DNA from: an uncultured Clostridia bacterium
Lineage (GTDB): Bacteria; Bacillota; Clostridia; Lachnospirales; Anaerotignaceae
Assembly (NCBI GenBank): GCA_944377425.1
Contig: CALWEX010000044.1
Span: forward strand, 1 to 53,033
DNA length: 53,033 nt
Direction: 5' to 3'
Under the pieces are notes generated by a model that was not told the origin of the DNA, searched no databases, and worked only from the letters and a program-made list of their open reading frames with translations. The translations under genes and the position numbers were made by a program. Shown here piece by piece: positions 44,880-53,001 of the stretch; the stretch's first letter is position 1, and every line of letters begins with the position of its first letter.

Positions 44880-46199
44880 TTATTTAAGTACTGTTTCTCC
44901 TCTTCCTCCTGTACTGTCACTTCTCTGTGCCATGCTTGGAGAAGGCGCATCGTAAGTGTTTTCTTTAAAGAAATGCCTGAAAACTGGATATAAAACAGTC
45001 ATTACAACAGCTCCGCAGAAACCGTTGTTGTAAAGGTTAGCCGCAGCATAGCAGTTACCTGTTTTAAGCACCGCATAACAATGCAGAGCACCTGTTATAA
45101 TACCAGCTATAGGGCCGTAAGTTCCTGCCATTGGCGCAAGTGTTGTGCCAAGGAAAGTACCCATCTGCACACCATGAGTTGTAGGTGAAGCTGTTGGGCT
45201 TAAAACCGAGCCTATAAAACAGCCTAAAATAATAGGCAATATATTCTTTGCATGTTTGCCCTGAGCTGAAAAGCCTATAACTGTAAATATAGGGCCTATA
45301 GTTCCGCCGGCTAAATCGCCGCCTATTAAAAGCAAATATGTAGTACAAATAAAAGTATTTACACCCATATTAATTAAAACGGCACCCATGCCGTCAAGCT
45401 CGGCAAAGTTATATTTACCGTTTCCCGGGCGTTTTAAAAGATTTCTGTAATTTTTAAAAGAATGTTCCTTGTCTTTAAGGTATCCGGCAATTACAAAGCC
45501 TACTGCAATGGCATACATAAGTATTATAAAGCCCAAAGGTCTGCCTTCTGCCCAGCAGCCTTCACTTTCAAAAGGAATGTTAAAAGCCTGCTCAATAGGC
45601 ACAAAAGCTATTGCCACAAAACCAACTGTACAGCCTACGTTATAAAGGCTTAAGCCTTTTAATACAACGAATGTATGCTCTGCTACAAGCGGCACAACAA
45701 AGCCTATAGCTATACCCACAAGTATAGCTACCAGATAGTCCGGCCAGTAAGTACCCCCGTGCCACAAATAAGCTACAGCAACCATTGGGCCAAGGGAATC
45801 AGCCAAAAGTCCGCTTGTAAGGTATTTGGAGAACTTTTCTTTTTTAACCTTGCTAAGTATCCATGTACCTAAAAGTATATACCACATAGTAAATATATTT
45901 TTACCGAAAAATGCGAATCCAGCCATAAGGCCCAGTACATGAAAATACTTTCCGTTTACCGGAAACTTGTTAATCTGCATTAAAAGTGCCGAAAAGAATG
46001 TAACAAGGGCTACATTCAAAAACGCTGCCGCTGGTCCTACAAGGGCTATATAGTCTGTAATAAGCAGAGCCGGATGAAAATATATAGTTTTTAATCCAGC
46101 TGGAATAGTCCTGTAATCTCCCAGTATAATGCCAGACAAAGCTATAAGGGCTATAACAAGGTATATCCTCTTGTAGCCCCTCAGTTTAGAGTTCTCCAT
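44880..46199 (-). CDS. DUF1576 family membrane protein
   Basis: A 439-residue integral membrane protein with about ten to twelve hydrophobic segments, matching DUF1576, a two-repeat family of unknown function. Signature stretches are HGGTYWPDYL, GCTVGFVAIAF and a Gly/Pro-rich loop AGTYGPIAGIITGALHC. A transporter-like topology is plausible; no substrate motif is known. GGGGG lies 9 nt before the ATG at 46199; the ATG at 46205 is too close. It is divergent from the Ldh-family dehydrogenase and shares a compact control region. Confidence 0.85.
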   Translation of the reverse strand: MENSKLRGYKRIYLVIALIALSGIILGDYRTIPAGLKTIYFHPALLITDYIALVGPAAAFLNVALVTFFSALLMQINKFPVNGKYFHVLGLMAGFAFFGKNIFTMWYILLGTWILSKVKKEKFSKYLTSGLLADSLGPMVAVAYLWHGGTYWPDYLVAILVGIAIGFVVPLVAEHTFVVLKGLSLYNVGCTVGFVAIAFVPIEQAFNIPFESEGCWAEGRPLGFIILMYAIAVGFVIAGYLKDKEHSFKNYRNLLKRPGNGKYNFAELDGMGAVLINMGVNTFICTTYLLLIGGDLAGGTIGPIFTVIGFSAQGKHAKNILPIILGCFIGSVLSPTASPTTHGVQMGTFLGTTLAPMAGTYGPIAGIITGALHCYAVLKTGNCYAAANLYNNGFCGAVVMTVLYPVFRHFFKENTYDAPSPSMAQRSDSTGGRGETVLK

Positions 46200-46258
46200 A
46201 TTCATTTACCCCCATAAACACACACAATAAGTAATAAAAAACACAAAAAACCTTTGCA

Positions 46259-46305
46259 CACGGTATACATTGTAGTATAATTGACATAATGAGTCAATAA
46301 GTTTG
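46259..46305. promoter_or_regulatory. divergent promoter region with TTGAC-N7-GTCAA dyad
   Basis: An inverted repeat TTGAC (46281-46285) and GTCAA (46293-46297) supplies the -35 hexamers of both directions. For the minus strand TTGACT (46297-46292), 17-nt spacer, TACAAT. For the plus strand TTGACA (46281-46286) with a weaker TGTTAA about 17 nt on. A bound regulator would affect both genes. Confidence 0.55.
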
Positions 46306-46348
46306 TTAAAATTTAATTAAAGTTCTATATATTTACAGGAGGGTATTT

Positions 46349-47446
46349 ATGGGTTACGTTAGAATTCAGTATGAAACAATGAAAACATTTTCTAACGCAG
46401 TTTTTCAGAAAATGGGATTTACACCTGACGAGGCGGCTATTATAACAGACGTTTTGCTTACAAGCGATATGTACGGAATTGAGTCACACGGCGTTCAAAG
46501 AATGGTGCTTTACTATAAAACAATTAAAAACGGCCGTATACACATGGATTCAAAATGGGAAATTATTCACGAAACACCTCTCAGTGCCGTTATAGACAAC
46601 CACTTTGGTGTTGGCCAGCTGGTTGGACATTTTGCTATGAACAAAGCTATTGAAAAAGCAAAAACAAGTGGTATAGGCATTGTTACAGTAAGAAATTCAA
46701 ACCACTACGGCATAGCCGGATACTATGCTAAAATGGCCTGCAAAGAAGGCCTTATAGGCTTTTCAGTTACAAACAGCGAAGCTATAATGGTGCCTACTTA
46801 CGGCAGAATGGCTATGCTGGGTTCAAACCCAATAGCTATAGCTATGCCGGCTGAACCATACGACTTCTTCTTTGATGCTTCAACAACAGTTGTTACAAGA
46901 GGCAAAGTTGAAGTTTATAACAAAAAAGGTGAAGAACTTCCTGACGGCTGGACACTTAACTCAAAAGGCTATCCAAGCACAGACGCACCGGATATACTTA
47001 AAAACATAAACGAGAAAAACGGCGGCGGCATACTGCCTTTAGGCGGCGCAACTGAAAAATTCGGCGGTCACAAGGGCTATGGCTACGGCATGATAGCTGA
47101 AATATTCTCGTCCGTTCTTTCAATGGGTCTTACATCAAACCATACACATATAGGCTCAACAGGCGGCACATGCCACGGTTTTGCGGCTATTAACCCTAAC
47201 CTTTTTGGCGACCCTGAAGAAATTAAAAAGCATTTTTCTGCTTTCCTTCAGGAGCTTAGAGAGTCTCCAAAAGCCGAAGGACAGCCAAGAATTTACACAC
47301 ATGGCGAAAAAGAAGTTGAGGCCTATGCAAGAATGCTTAAAGAAGGCATACCTGTAAACGAAAACACAATTAAAGAAATGCGTACTATCTGCAATGAGTA
47401 TGGTATAGACATGGACAGCTATTTAGGAAAGCTGGAGTTTGAATAA
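46349..47446 (+). CDS. Ldh family oxidoreductase (malate/L-lactate dehydrogenase type 2)
   Basis: The 365-residue enzyme belongs to the MDH2/YlbC/AllD family of NAD(P)-dependent 2-hydroxyacid dehydrogenases, which have a fold unlike classical lactate dehydrogenase. DMYGIESHGVQR (with the catalytic His), RNSNHYGIAGYYA, MAMLGSNPIAIAMPA and GGHKGYGYGMIAEIFSSVL are family hallmarks. Members act on ureidoglycolate, sulfolactate, malate or keto-gulonate, so the substrate is open. GGAGGG precedes the ATG. It is divergent from the DUF1576 gene and ends in a terminator. Confidence 0.92.
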   Translation: MGYVRIQYETMKTFSNAVFQKMGFTPDEAAIITDVLLTSDMYGIESHGVQRMVLYYKTIKNGRIHMDSKWEIIHETPLSAVIDNHFGVGQLVGHFAMNKAIEKAKTSGIGIVTVRNSNHYGIAGYYAKMACKEGLIGFSVTNSEAIMVPTYGRMAMLGSNPIAIAMPAEPYDFFFDASTTVVTRGKVEVYNKKGEELPDGWTLNSKGYPSTDAPDILKNINEKNGGGILPLGGATEKFGGHKGYGYGMIAEIFSSVLSMGLTSNHTHIGSTGGTCHGFAAINPNLFGDPEEIKKHFSAFLQELRESPKAEGQPRIYTHGEKEVEAYARMLKEGIPVNENTIKEMRTICNEYGIDMDSYLGKLEFE

Positions 47447-47478
47447 TACAAAACAAAGGATAATTTTTTAACAATTAA

Positions 47479-47532
47479 AACACAGGCTTACGGGTATTAA
47501 AATACTTAAAATCCATAGGCCTGTGTATTTTA
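47479..47532 (+). terminator. terminator after the Ldh-family gene
   Basis: Stem ACACAGGC (47480-47487) / GCCTGTGT (47519-47526), then ATTTTACATTTTTT. Confidence 0.65.
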
Positions 47533-47549
47533 CATTTTTTCCATATCTA

Positions 47550-47578
47550 TTGACTTTTAAAAATTAATTAATTAAAAT
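47550..47578 (+). promoter_or_regulatory. sigma-A promoter of tRNA-Pro
   Basis: TTGACT (47550-47555), 17-nt spacer, TAAAAT (47573-47578), 11 nt before the tRNA 5' end. Confidence 0.8.
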
Positions 47579-47589
47579 ATTATTGTTGT

Positions 47590-47662
47590 CGAGGTGTGGC
47601 TCAGGTGGTAGAGCGCTGCGTTCGGGACGCAGAGGCCGCAAGTTCGAGTCTTGTCACCTCGA
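47590..47662 (+). tRNA. tRNA-Pro (anticodon CGG)
   Basis: A complete cloverleaf of 73 nt: acceptor CGAGGTG / CACCTCG, D stem GCTC/GAGC, anticodon stem CTGCG/CGCAG with loop TTCGGGA (anticodon CGG at 47623-47625), T arm with TTCGAGT, discriminator A. The CCA end is not encoded. It reads CCG. Confidence 0.97.
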
Positions 47663-47671
47663 TTATACAAA

Positions 47672-47704
47672 ATAAGCCGTTCAAAAGAACGGCTTTATTT
47701 TTTT
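47672..47704 (+). terminator. terminator of tRNA-Pro
   Basis: Stem AAGCCGTTC (47674-47682) / GAACGGCTT (47687-47695) and T run. Confidence 0.9.
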
Positions 47705-47710
47705 CTGCTT

Positions 47711-47750
47711 TTTCCTAACTTTTTCTAACTTTTCCTAACTTTTTTAACTT
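47711..47750. repeat. 10-bp tandem repeat, unit TTTCCTAACT
   Basis: TTTCCTAACT, TTTTCTAACT, TTTCCTAACT and a degenerate TTTTTAACTT follow one another exactly every 10 bp. The unit is the same as at 10105-10153. Confidence 0.9.
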
Positions 47751-47851
47751 ATTTATCCATCTTTTTTAAATTAACACAAGGCATATCAAAAACATGGTTT
47801 TCGTTTAAATATCCACGCACTATATCAAGCGCTTCACCGAAATTAGCATAT
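47749..47851 (-). pseudogene. gene remnant, C-terminal fragment
   Basis: A 34-codon frame without a start ends at TTA (47749-47751). It reads like a genuine C-terminus (NFGEALDIVRGYLNENH, then VFDMPCVNLKKMDK) and is closed by a stop just upstream. The parent family is not recognised. It lies between the tRNA and the recombinase pair and may be what remains of a gene disrupted by an insertion. Confidence 0.35.
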
Positions 47852-47931
47852 TAAACATTTTAAACATATACAGTAATATTCACCTATTTAAGTGTAATAG
47901 AATAATAAAAAGTTAATTAAAGGACGGTTTT

Positions 47932-48123
47932 ATGAGTTATAAACATGATATAAAGCGTAAAATAGTTAAATATAGTCAATACACTGATAAAAAGGGCCTC
48001 ATTCATAAAGTAATACACTCTGTAGCTGAAAAAAAAGCAGACACATTAAATGATATTAATTACATATATACCGAAATAAACTATGTACTTGAAACAAACA
48101 GCAAAGACGGCGAATTTAAGTGA
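47932..48123 (+). CDS. 63-residue protein coupled to the serine recombinase
   Basis: A basic N-terminal half (MSYKHDIKRKIVKYSQYTDKK) and an acidic second half give a small soluble protein of unknown family. AAGGA lies 7 nt before the ATG. Its stop overlaps the GTG start of the recombinase (GTGA), which strongly suggests joint expression. By context it could be a directionality or accessory factor; the sequence itself does not prove this. Confidence 0.7.
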   Translation: MSYKHDIKRKIVKYSQYTDKKGLIHKVIHSVAEKKADTLNDINYIYTEINYVLETNSKDGEFK

Positions 48124-49643
48124 TAGCCATTTATGCCCGTCAGTCTGTGGAACGGGAAAACAGTGTAAGCATTGAAACACAGATATATTACTGCAAAGCT
48201 GTACTTAAGCCTGATGAAAAACTTAAAGATATTAAAATTTACAAAGACCAAGGTGCCAGCGGCAGCAATACTGAAAGAGCCGGGTTTAAAGAAATGATAA
48301 AAGACATTAAAAACGGCTCTGTAGAAAAAGTTATTACATATAAATTAGACCGCATAAGCCGCTCACTTAATGATTTTGTAGGCATACTTCAAGTTTTTAA
48401 AGAAAACGGCGTTGAGTTTGTTTCCTCTCAGGAGGCCTTTGACACATCGTCAGTTTACGGCGATTTAATATTAAAAATGCTTATAGTATTTGCAGAATTT
48501 GAGCGCACATCAATTATAAACCGAGTAAAAGACGCCTACAGCAAAAGAAGCGAAATAGGCCTTTACATGGGCGGCAAAAGGCAGTACGGCTTTAGTTTAA
48601 AAGACGATTTTATTAATGGTATACAAACCAAAACCCTTGTGCCTAATGAAAAAGAGCTGAAACAGGTTATTTATATATTCAATTATTATTCAGACCCAAA
48701 TACTTCTTTGCGTTCTCTTTTGCACAGCCTTGAAATTAACAATATCAAGCCGCTTAACGGTTCTTTGTGGACAGCATCTAAGTTAAGCGCCATAATAAAA
48801 AATCCTGTATATGTTAAAGCAGATTTTAACGTATACAATTACTACCAAAACAAAGGTGTAAAAATAGTAAACGACATAAAAACATTTAACGGCACATATG
48901 GTGCACGGATTTACGGCAAAACAACTCACAACAAGGCTCTTAATGACTGGTCGGATATGAAGCTTGTTTTATGCCAGCACGAAGGAGTTATAAATCCTGA
49001 TATATGGCTTAAATGCCAGTTAAAGCTTGATAAAAATAGGAAACTTGGTCGTTCTGTATCCAATAAAAGCAGTTTTGTTTCAGGAAAAATCACATGTGCG
49101 CTTTGCGGCAGTTTAATGACAACTGTTAAAAGCAAAAAAAGTGATGGTTCTTTCAGGCGGTATTTTATATGCCCGCAAAAAAGCCATAAAAAGATATGCA
49201 GCGGTTGTGACTTAACAATTTACGCCGATGACTTAGAAAATTTTATTGATAAATGCATATATGAAAAATTATATCAGTTTAAAACAGAATATAAAGAAAA
49301 CAGTTATTTAACTAAATCTAATTTAGAAAACATTAAATCATATTTAAAACATATTGAAGAACAGCAAAACAAATTATCAGATATTATTTTAATGAGCCAC
49401 GTTAACAAAGAGCTTTTATCAGCTTTAAATCAAAAAGCCCTTTCACTTTCTTTGGAGAAAAACAAAATTTTAAACACTTTAAATCAGCTTAAAACCAAAA
49501 AACAGCCTGTATTAAATTTTACTCAGCTCTGTCAAAAATGGCTTGAAGCTGATTTTAATCAAAAAAAGGCTGTGTGTCAAATACTAATATATAGAATTAT
49601 TATATTTAAAGATGGTACTTGTGAAATAATTTGGAATATCTAA
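48120..49643 (+). CDS. large serine recombinase
   Basis: A 507-residue site-specific recombinase. The resolvase domain (1-140) has YARQSVE with catalytic Ser9, DQGASGSNTERAGF, and YKLDRISRS with active-site arginines (78, 81). A recombinase domain with QYGFSLKDD and the zinc ribbon follow: CALCG, then FICPQ and ICSGC (about 330-370). The C-terminal region (about 395-460) is a predicted coiled coil, as in phage integrases of this class. It seems complete, with no other phage or conjugation gene beside it. The GTG start overlaps the previous stop. Confidence 0.95.
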   Translation: MIAIYARQSVERENSVSIETQIYYCKAVLKPDEKLKDIKIYKDQGASGSNTERAGFKEMIKDIKNGSVEKVITYKLDRISRSLNDFVGILQVFKENGVEFVSSQEAFDTSSVYGDLILKMLIVFAEFERTSIINRVKDAYSKRSEIGLYMGGKRQYGFSLKDDFINGIQTKTLVPNEKELKQVIYIFNYYSDPNTSLRSLLHSLEINNIKPLNGSLWTASKLSAIIKNPVYVKADFNVYNYYQNKGVKIVNDIKTFNGTYGARIYGKTTHNKALNDWSDMKLVLCQHEGVINPDIWLKCQLKLDKNRKLGRSVSNKSSFVSGKITCALCGSLMTTVKSKKSDGSFRRYFICPQKSHKKICSGCDLTIYADDLENFIDKCIYEKLYQFKTEYKENSYLTKSNLENIKSYLKHIEEQQNKLSDIILMSHVNKELLSALNQKALSLSLEKNKILNTLNQLKTKKQPVLNFTQLCQKWLEADFNQKKAVCQILIYRIIIFKDGTCEIIWNI

Positions 49644-49685
49644 AAAACGCGTTAAGCCGCACAAAGGTTTTAACGCGTTTTTTAA
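49642..49685 (+). terminator. terminator after the recombinase
   Basis: 14-bp stem AAAAAACGCGTTAA (49642-49655) / TTAACGCGTTTTTT (49670-49683). Confidence 0.9.
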
Positions 49686-49879
49686 TAATAAAAATCACAA
49701 AAATTTGAATATTTTTATAATAATCATTTACAAAACAAACTAATTTGTCGATAAGTTAATATAGTGTTTGTCATAGGTTTTGTATTGAGCAATCAAACGC
49801 TATGGGGAATATACTTAAGGGCTATATTAAACGGCCTCAAACAAAAAATAACTATATAAGGGAAAGAGAGTGTGTAATT

Positions 49880-51946
49880 ATGAAGAGCATTCGTACAAAG
49901 ATTATTGTAAGCTTGGGAAGCCTTGTAGTTATAGTACTTTTAATATTAGGCATTACAAGCATACTTATGAGTTACAACAGTTCGATGAACCAGCTTAAAC
50001 AGTCATCGAAAATTATAGCAGAGACAGCAGCAGATCGTGTCAGCCAAGAAATAGCTTCTTATATAAATGTAGCTGAAGCTTTTGGTGCCCGCAGCGATAT
50101 TTCAGACCCAAATGTACCAGCTGCACAAAAACAGGCATTATTAGATTCATGGGCTAAAAAATACAATATGACACGTTCTAACGTGCTTGATGCAAATGGT
50201 AACAGTATTTTCGATGGAAACAACTATTCCGACAGGGAATATTATCAAAGATGTATGAATGGAGAAGCTTATATTTCTACACCTGTTAAAAGTAAAGTAA
50301 CAGGCGAGCTTACTATTATAGTAGCTGCTCCACTTTGGAAAGATGGCGAGGCTGATACTACACCAGTAGGTGTTGTATACTTTGTTCCTAAAGAAACATT
50401 CTTAAACGATATAATGTCAAGCATTAATATAAGCGAAAACGGCGGAGCTTATATGATTGACAAAGACGGAAATACCATTGCTGATATAACAATGGATACT
50501 GTTACAGTTCAAAATATAGAAAATGAAGCCACAAGCGACCCAGAACTCCAGGATTTAGCAGCACTCCATAAAAACATGCGCAATGGTCAAAGCGGAGTTG
50601 GTACATACTCTATAAATGGTACTGAAAAGATTATGGGTTATGCACCTGTTACCGGCACAGACGGCTGGAGCCTTGCTGCTTTTGCGCCTACAAGTGACTT
50701 TATGCATTCAACAATTACATCAATTATAGTTACTATATTATTAGTAATATTAGCAATTATACTTGTTCTTGTAATTTCAATTATAATAACAGGCAGAATA
50801 TCAAAACCTATTAAAGACTGTGCAAACAGACTTGTTCTTCTTTCACAAGGTGATTTGAACTCTCCTGTACCTACAGTTAATTCAAAGGATGAAACAAAAA
50901 TACTTACCAGCGCAACCCAAAACATTGTTGACGCTCTTAGAGATATAATTAATGAAGAAGACCGCTCTCTCGGAGCTATGGCATCAGGTAATTTTGATAT
51001 AGATATTAACGACAACATATATCGCGGCGATTTTAAAGTTGTTGCTGAAAGCATGCACAACATAAACACTAAATTAAGCGATACATTACATGAAATCAAT
51101 CTGTCTGCTGACCAAGTTTCATCTGGTTCAGAACAGGTAGCTTCAGGTGCACAGGCCCTTAGCCAAGGTGCTACAGAGCAGGCTTCAAGCGTTGAGGAAC
51201 TTGCCGCTACCGTTAACGAAATTACTGCTGAGATAGAAAAGAATGCCGACTCAGCTGATGAAGCTAACAAACTTGCACTTAGTGCAGGTTCAGCACTTAA
51301 TGAAACTCAGAATATGATGAAAGAGCTTGTAAGTGCTATGGATGAAATAAACAAGAGCTCCGATGAAATTGGCCGTATTATAAAGACTATAGAAGATATA
51401 GCTTTCCAGACAAATATACTTGCACTTAATGCTGCTGTTGAAGCTGCCCGTGCAGGTTCTGCTGGTAAAGGCTTTGCTGTTGTAGCCGACGAAGTACGTA
51501 ACCTTGCCGCTAAGAGTGCTGAAGCTGCTAAGAGTACATCATCATTAATAGAGCGCAGCATGAAAGCTGTTGAAAATGGAACACGTATTGTAAATGAAAC
51601 TGCAAGCTCTATAGAAGAAACAGCTTCAAGCGCACAGGGTGCTGTATCTGCAATAGGCGCTATATCTGAAGGTTCAAAACATCAGGCTGAGGCTGCTAAA
51701 CAGGTTAGCATAGGCATTGACCAGATTTCAAGCGTAATACAGACAAACTCAGCTACAGCTCAGCAGAGTGCTGCAGCCAGCGAAGAACTTTCCGGTCAGG
51801 CTGTAATGCTTAAAAACCTTGTTAGCTCATTTAAGCTTAAAAATTCTGATTCTTCTTTTAACCCAGAACCAGAAAAAAGCTCAAACCAAGACTATAGTGA
51901 TATGAGCAGTATGAACAGCATGAGCTATGGTAATGAAAAATATTGA
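49880..51946 (+). CDS. methyl-accepting chemotaxis protein
   Basis: A 688-residue transmembrane chemoreceptor. A first membrane helix (about 8-30) is followed by a double-Cache-type sensor domain outside (about 35-270) with the Cache signature [19 protein letters not shown], a second membrane helix (about 280-303), a HAMP domain ([12 protein letters not shown]...) and a methylation/signalling domain with the conserved hairpin tip [23 protein letters not shown]. It would signal to CheA/CheW, not encoded here. The start is ATG 49880: GAGAG lies 9 nt upstream and the first residues then form a membrane helix; the longer frame at 49802 lacks a site. The ligand is unknown. Confidence 0.93.
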   Translation: MKSIRTKIIVSLGSLVVIVLLILGITSILMSYNSSMNQLKQSSKIIAETAADRVSQEIASYINVAEAFGARSDISDPNVPAAQKQALLDSWAKKYNMTRSNVLDANGNSIFDGNNYSDREYYQRCMNGEAYISTPVKSKVTGELTIIVAAPLWKDGEADTTPVGVVYFVPKETFLNDIMSSINISENGGAYMIDKDGNTIADITMDTVTVQNIENEATSDPELQDLAALHKNMRNGQSGVGTYSINGTEKIMGYAPVTGTDGWSLAAFAPTSDFMHSTITSIIVTILLVILAIILVLVISIIITGRISKPIKDCANRLVLLSQGDLNSPVPTVNSKDETKILTSATQNIVDALRDIINEEDRSLGAMASGNFDIDINDNIYRGDFKVVAESMHNINTKLSDTLHEINLSADQVSSGSEQVASGAQALSQGATEQASSVEELAATVNEITAEIEKNADSADEANKLALSAGSALNETQNMMKELVSAMDEINKSSDEIGRIIKTIEDIAFQTNILALNAAVEAARAGSAGKGFAVVADEVRNLAAKSAEAAKSTSSLIERSMKAVENGTRIVNETASSIEETASSAQGAVSAIGAISEGSKHQAEAAKQVSIGIDQISSVIQTNSATAQQSAAASEELSGQAVMLKNLVSSFKLKNSDSSFNPEPEKSSNQDYSDMSSMNSMSYGNEKY

Positions 51947-51952
51947 TAATAA

Positions 51953-52429
51953 TTAACTATATACAACAAATAATTTTAAATACTCCCCTATTATTGGGGG
52001 AGTATTTTTTATGTTTAATAATTTACAACTAAAAACATGTATGTATAATTCGTTTAAAACTGTTTGCTTCCCTTCACCGAAACGCTGAAAATGAACTATC
52101 TCTCGTTCTCTTAAAAACCTAAGTGGTTTAAGAACATCAGGGTCGCTTGTTAAAGCAATTAAATAATCATAAGTTTGAAGGGCCTTTTTTTCTGCTGCCA
52201 TATCCTCATACAAATCTGTTATAGGGTCACCTTTTGACTGAATTCCGCCTGCCGACCATGGGTCTCCGGCTGCGTTGCAAGGATAAACACCTAAACCATG
52301 TGCAACAAAATACTGGTCAAAGCCAGAATCCATTATCTGCTGCTGTGTTGCACCTTTTAAAAGCTGACGCACTATAGTGCCCATAATTTCTGTGTGGGCT
52401 ATTTCCTCAGTGCCTACAGAAGCAACGGA
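51953..52429 (-). pseudogene. truncated manganese catalase (CotJC-like)
   Basis: The frame shows typical CotJC/Mn-catalase sequence: GTEEIAHTEIMGTIVRQL, then GVYP...DPWSAGGIQSKGDPITDLYEDMAAEKKA and FLREREIVHFQRFGE, with Glu and His metal ligands in TEEIAHTE and HFQRFGE. There is no start: the reading frame runs up to about 52429 and homology stops where plus-strand mobile-element-like codons begin, so the N-terminal half is missing. The C-terminus after FGEGKQTV is also atypical and runs through the chemoreceptor terminator. CotJC is a spore coat protein in Bacillus. I read this as a gene cut by insertion; a window-edge or assembly artefact cannot be excluded. Confidence 0.75.
51976..52012 (+). 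terminator. terminator after the chemoreceptor gene
   Basis: 11-bp stem AAATACTCCCC (51978-51988) / GGGGAGTATTT (51997-52007), T run. It lies inside the last codons of the catalase-like frame on the other strand. Confidence 0.9.
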
Positions 52430-52430
52430 A

Positions 52431-52622
52431 ATGTTCCATATCCTGAAAAACGCTGAAAATCCGCATTTTTACGGCTTTCGGTTACATACCTTCCGTACCA
52501 CAGATAAGGTTGTAAGGTATGGTATAAACAACCAGTTTGACTTTGCGGAGCACCCTGCGGTCATTCAGCGTGGAGAAAAACGCACTATCAATATATGTGT
52601 TGCTGTTCCTGATGTGGCATAA
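52431..52622 (+). CDS. 63-residue ORF at the left end of a mobile element
   Basis: The frame from ATG 52431 (MFHILKNAE) has no good ribosome site, so it is probably the 3' end of a longer or broken gene. It contains NPHFYGFRLHTFRTTDKVVRYG and ends INICVAVPDVA. I do not recognise the family. Its higher GC and codon choice differ from the neighbouring chromosome and resemble the following genes. It overlaps the point where catalase homology ends. Confidence 0.4.
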   Translation: MFHILKNAENPHFYGFRLHTFRTTDKVVRYGINNQFDFAEHPAVIQRGEKRTINICVAVPDVA

Positions 52623-52694
52623 ACGGACAAGCATTTGCACATTGGAATTTAGATGAGATTATAAATATAATGAAAGTGTAAGGAGGACAAGTCT

Positions 52695-52874
52695 ATGAGA
52701 GATAAAACCTATCACGCATATCTGGATAGCCACGAGCGACAGTTGGTAATACATAGCCTTGTAGAGCTGAAAAACAGGCTGATACAGGAAAGCAGATACA
52801 CGGACTGCGTTGACGAGCTGATTTTCAAGGTTGTCAATGCGCCTGTCAAGAAAATGAAAATTGAACATATCTAA
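52695..52874 (+). CDS. small conjugative-element-type protein
   Basis: A 59-residue protein (MRDKTYHAYLDSHERQLVI..., ending in APVKKMKIEHI). It resembles small proteins I associate with Clostridial conjugative transposons (opening TYHAYL, a helix ending RYTDxVDEL and a KK-rich end). AAGGAGG lies 8 nt upstream. It precedes a terminator and the ParA-like gene. Role unknown. Confidence 0.65.
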   Translation: MRDKTYHAYLDSHERQLVIHSLVELKNRLIQESRYTDCVDELIFKVVNAPVKKMKIEHI

Positions 52875-52886
52875 GACATATCGCAC

Positions 52887-52930
52887 ATAGCCGCTTATTC
52901 TTATTTCCCTAAGAGTAAGCGGCTTTTTTG
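52887..52930 (+). terminator. terminator before the ParA-like gene
   Basis: 15-bp stem AGCCGCTTATTCTTA (52889-52903) / TAAGAGTAAGCGGCT (52910-52924), one G-T pair, then TTTTTT. A second small hairpin AGCCGC/GCGGCT lies at 52954-52974. Confidence 0.85.
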
Positions 52931-53001
52931 CGTTCTCTCACTCTTTTTTACATAGCCGCCTTGACAAAGCGGCTAAATTTATGCGAAAGGAGGACGCACA
53001 A

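Noticed and set aside
47705-47750. CRISPR array
   Set aside because: The units are 10 bp, contiguous and without spacers; no cas genes are in the window.
49755-49879. c-di-GMP riboswitch upstream of the chemoreceptor
   Set aside because: The conserved GEMM core sequences are absent.
50638-51561. Long minus-strand frames opposite the chemoreceptor gene
   Set aside because: Antisense shadows produced by the repetitive Ala/Ser/Glu codons of the signalling domain.
52659-52886. 75-codon minus-strand frame near the right end
   Set aside because: It is the complement of the small conjugative-element gene, which has a strong ribosome site on the plus strand.
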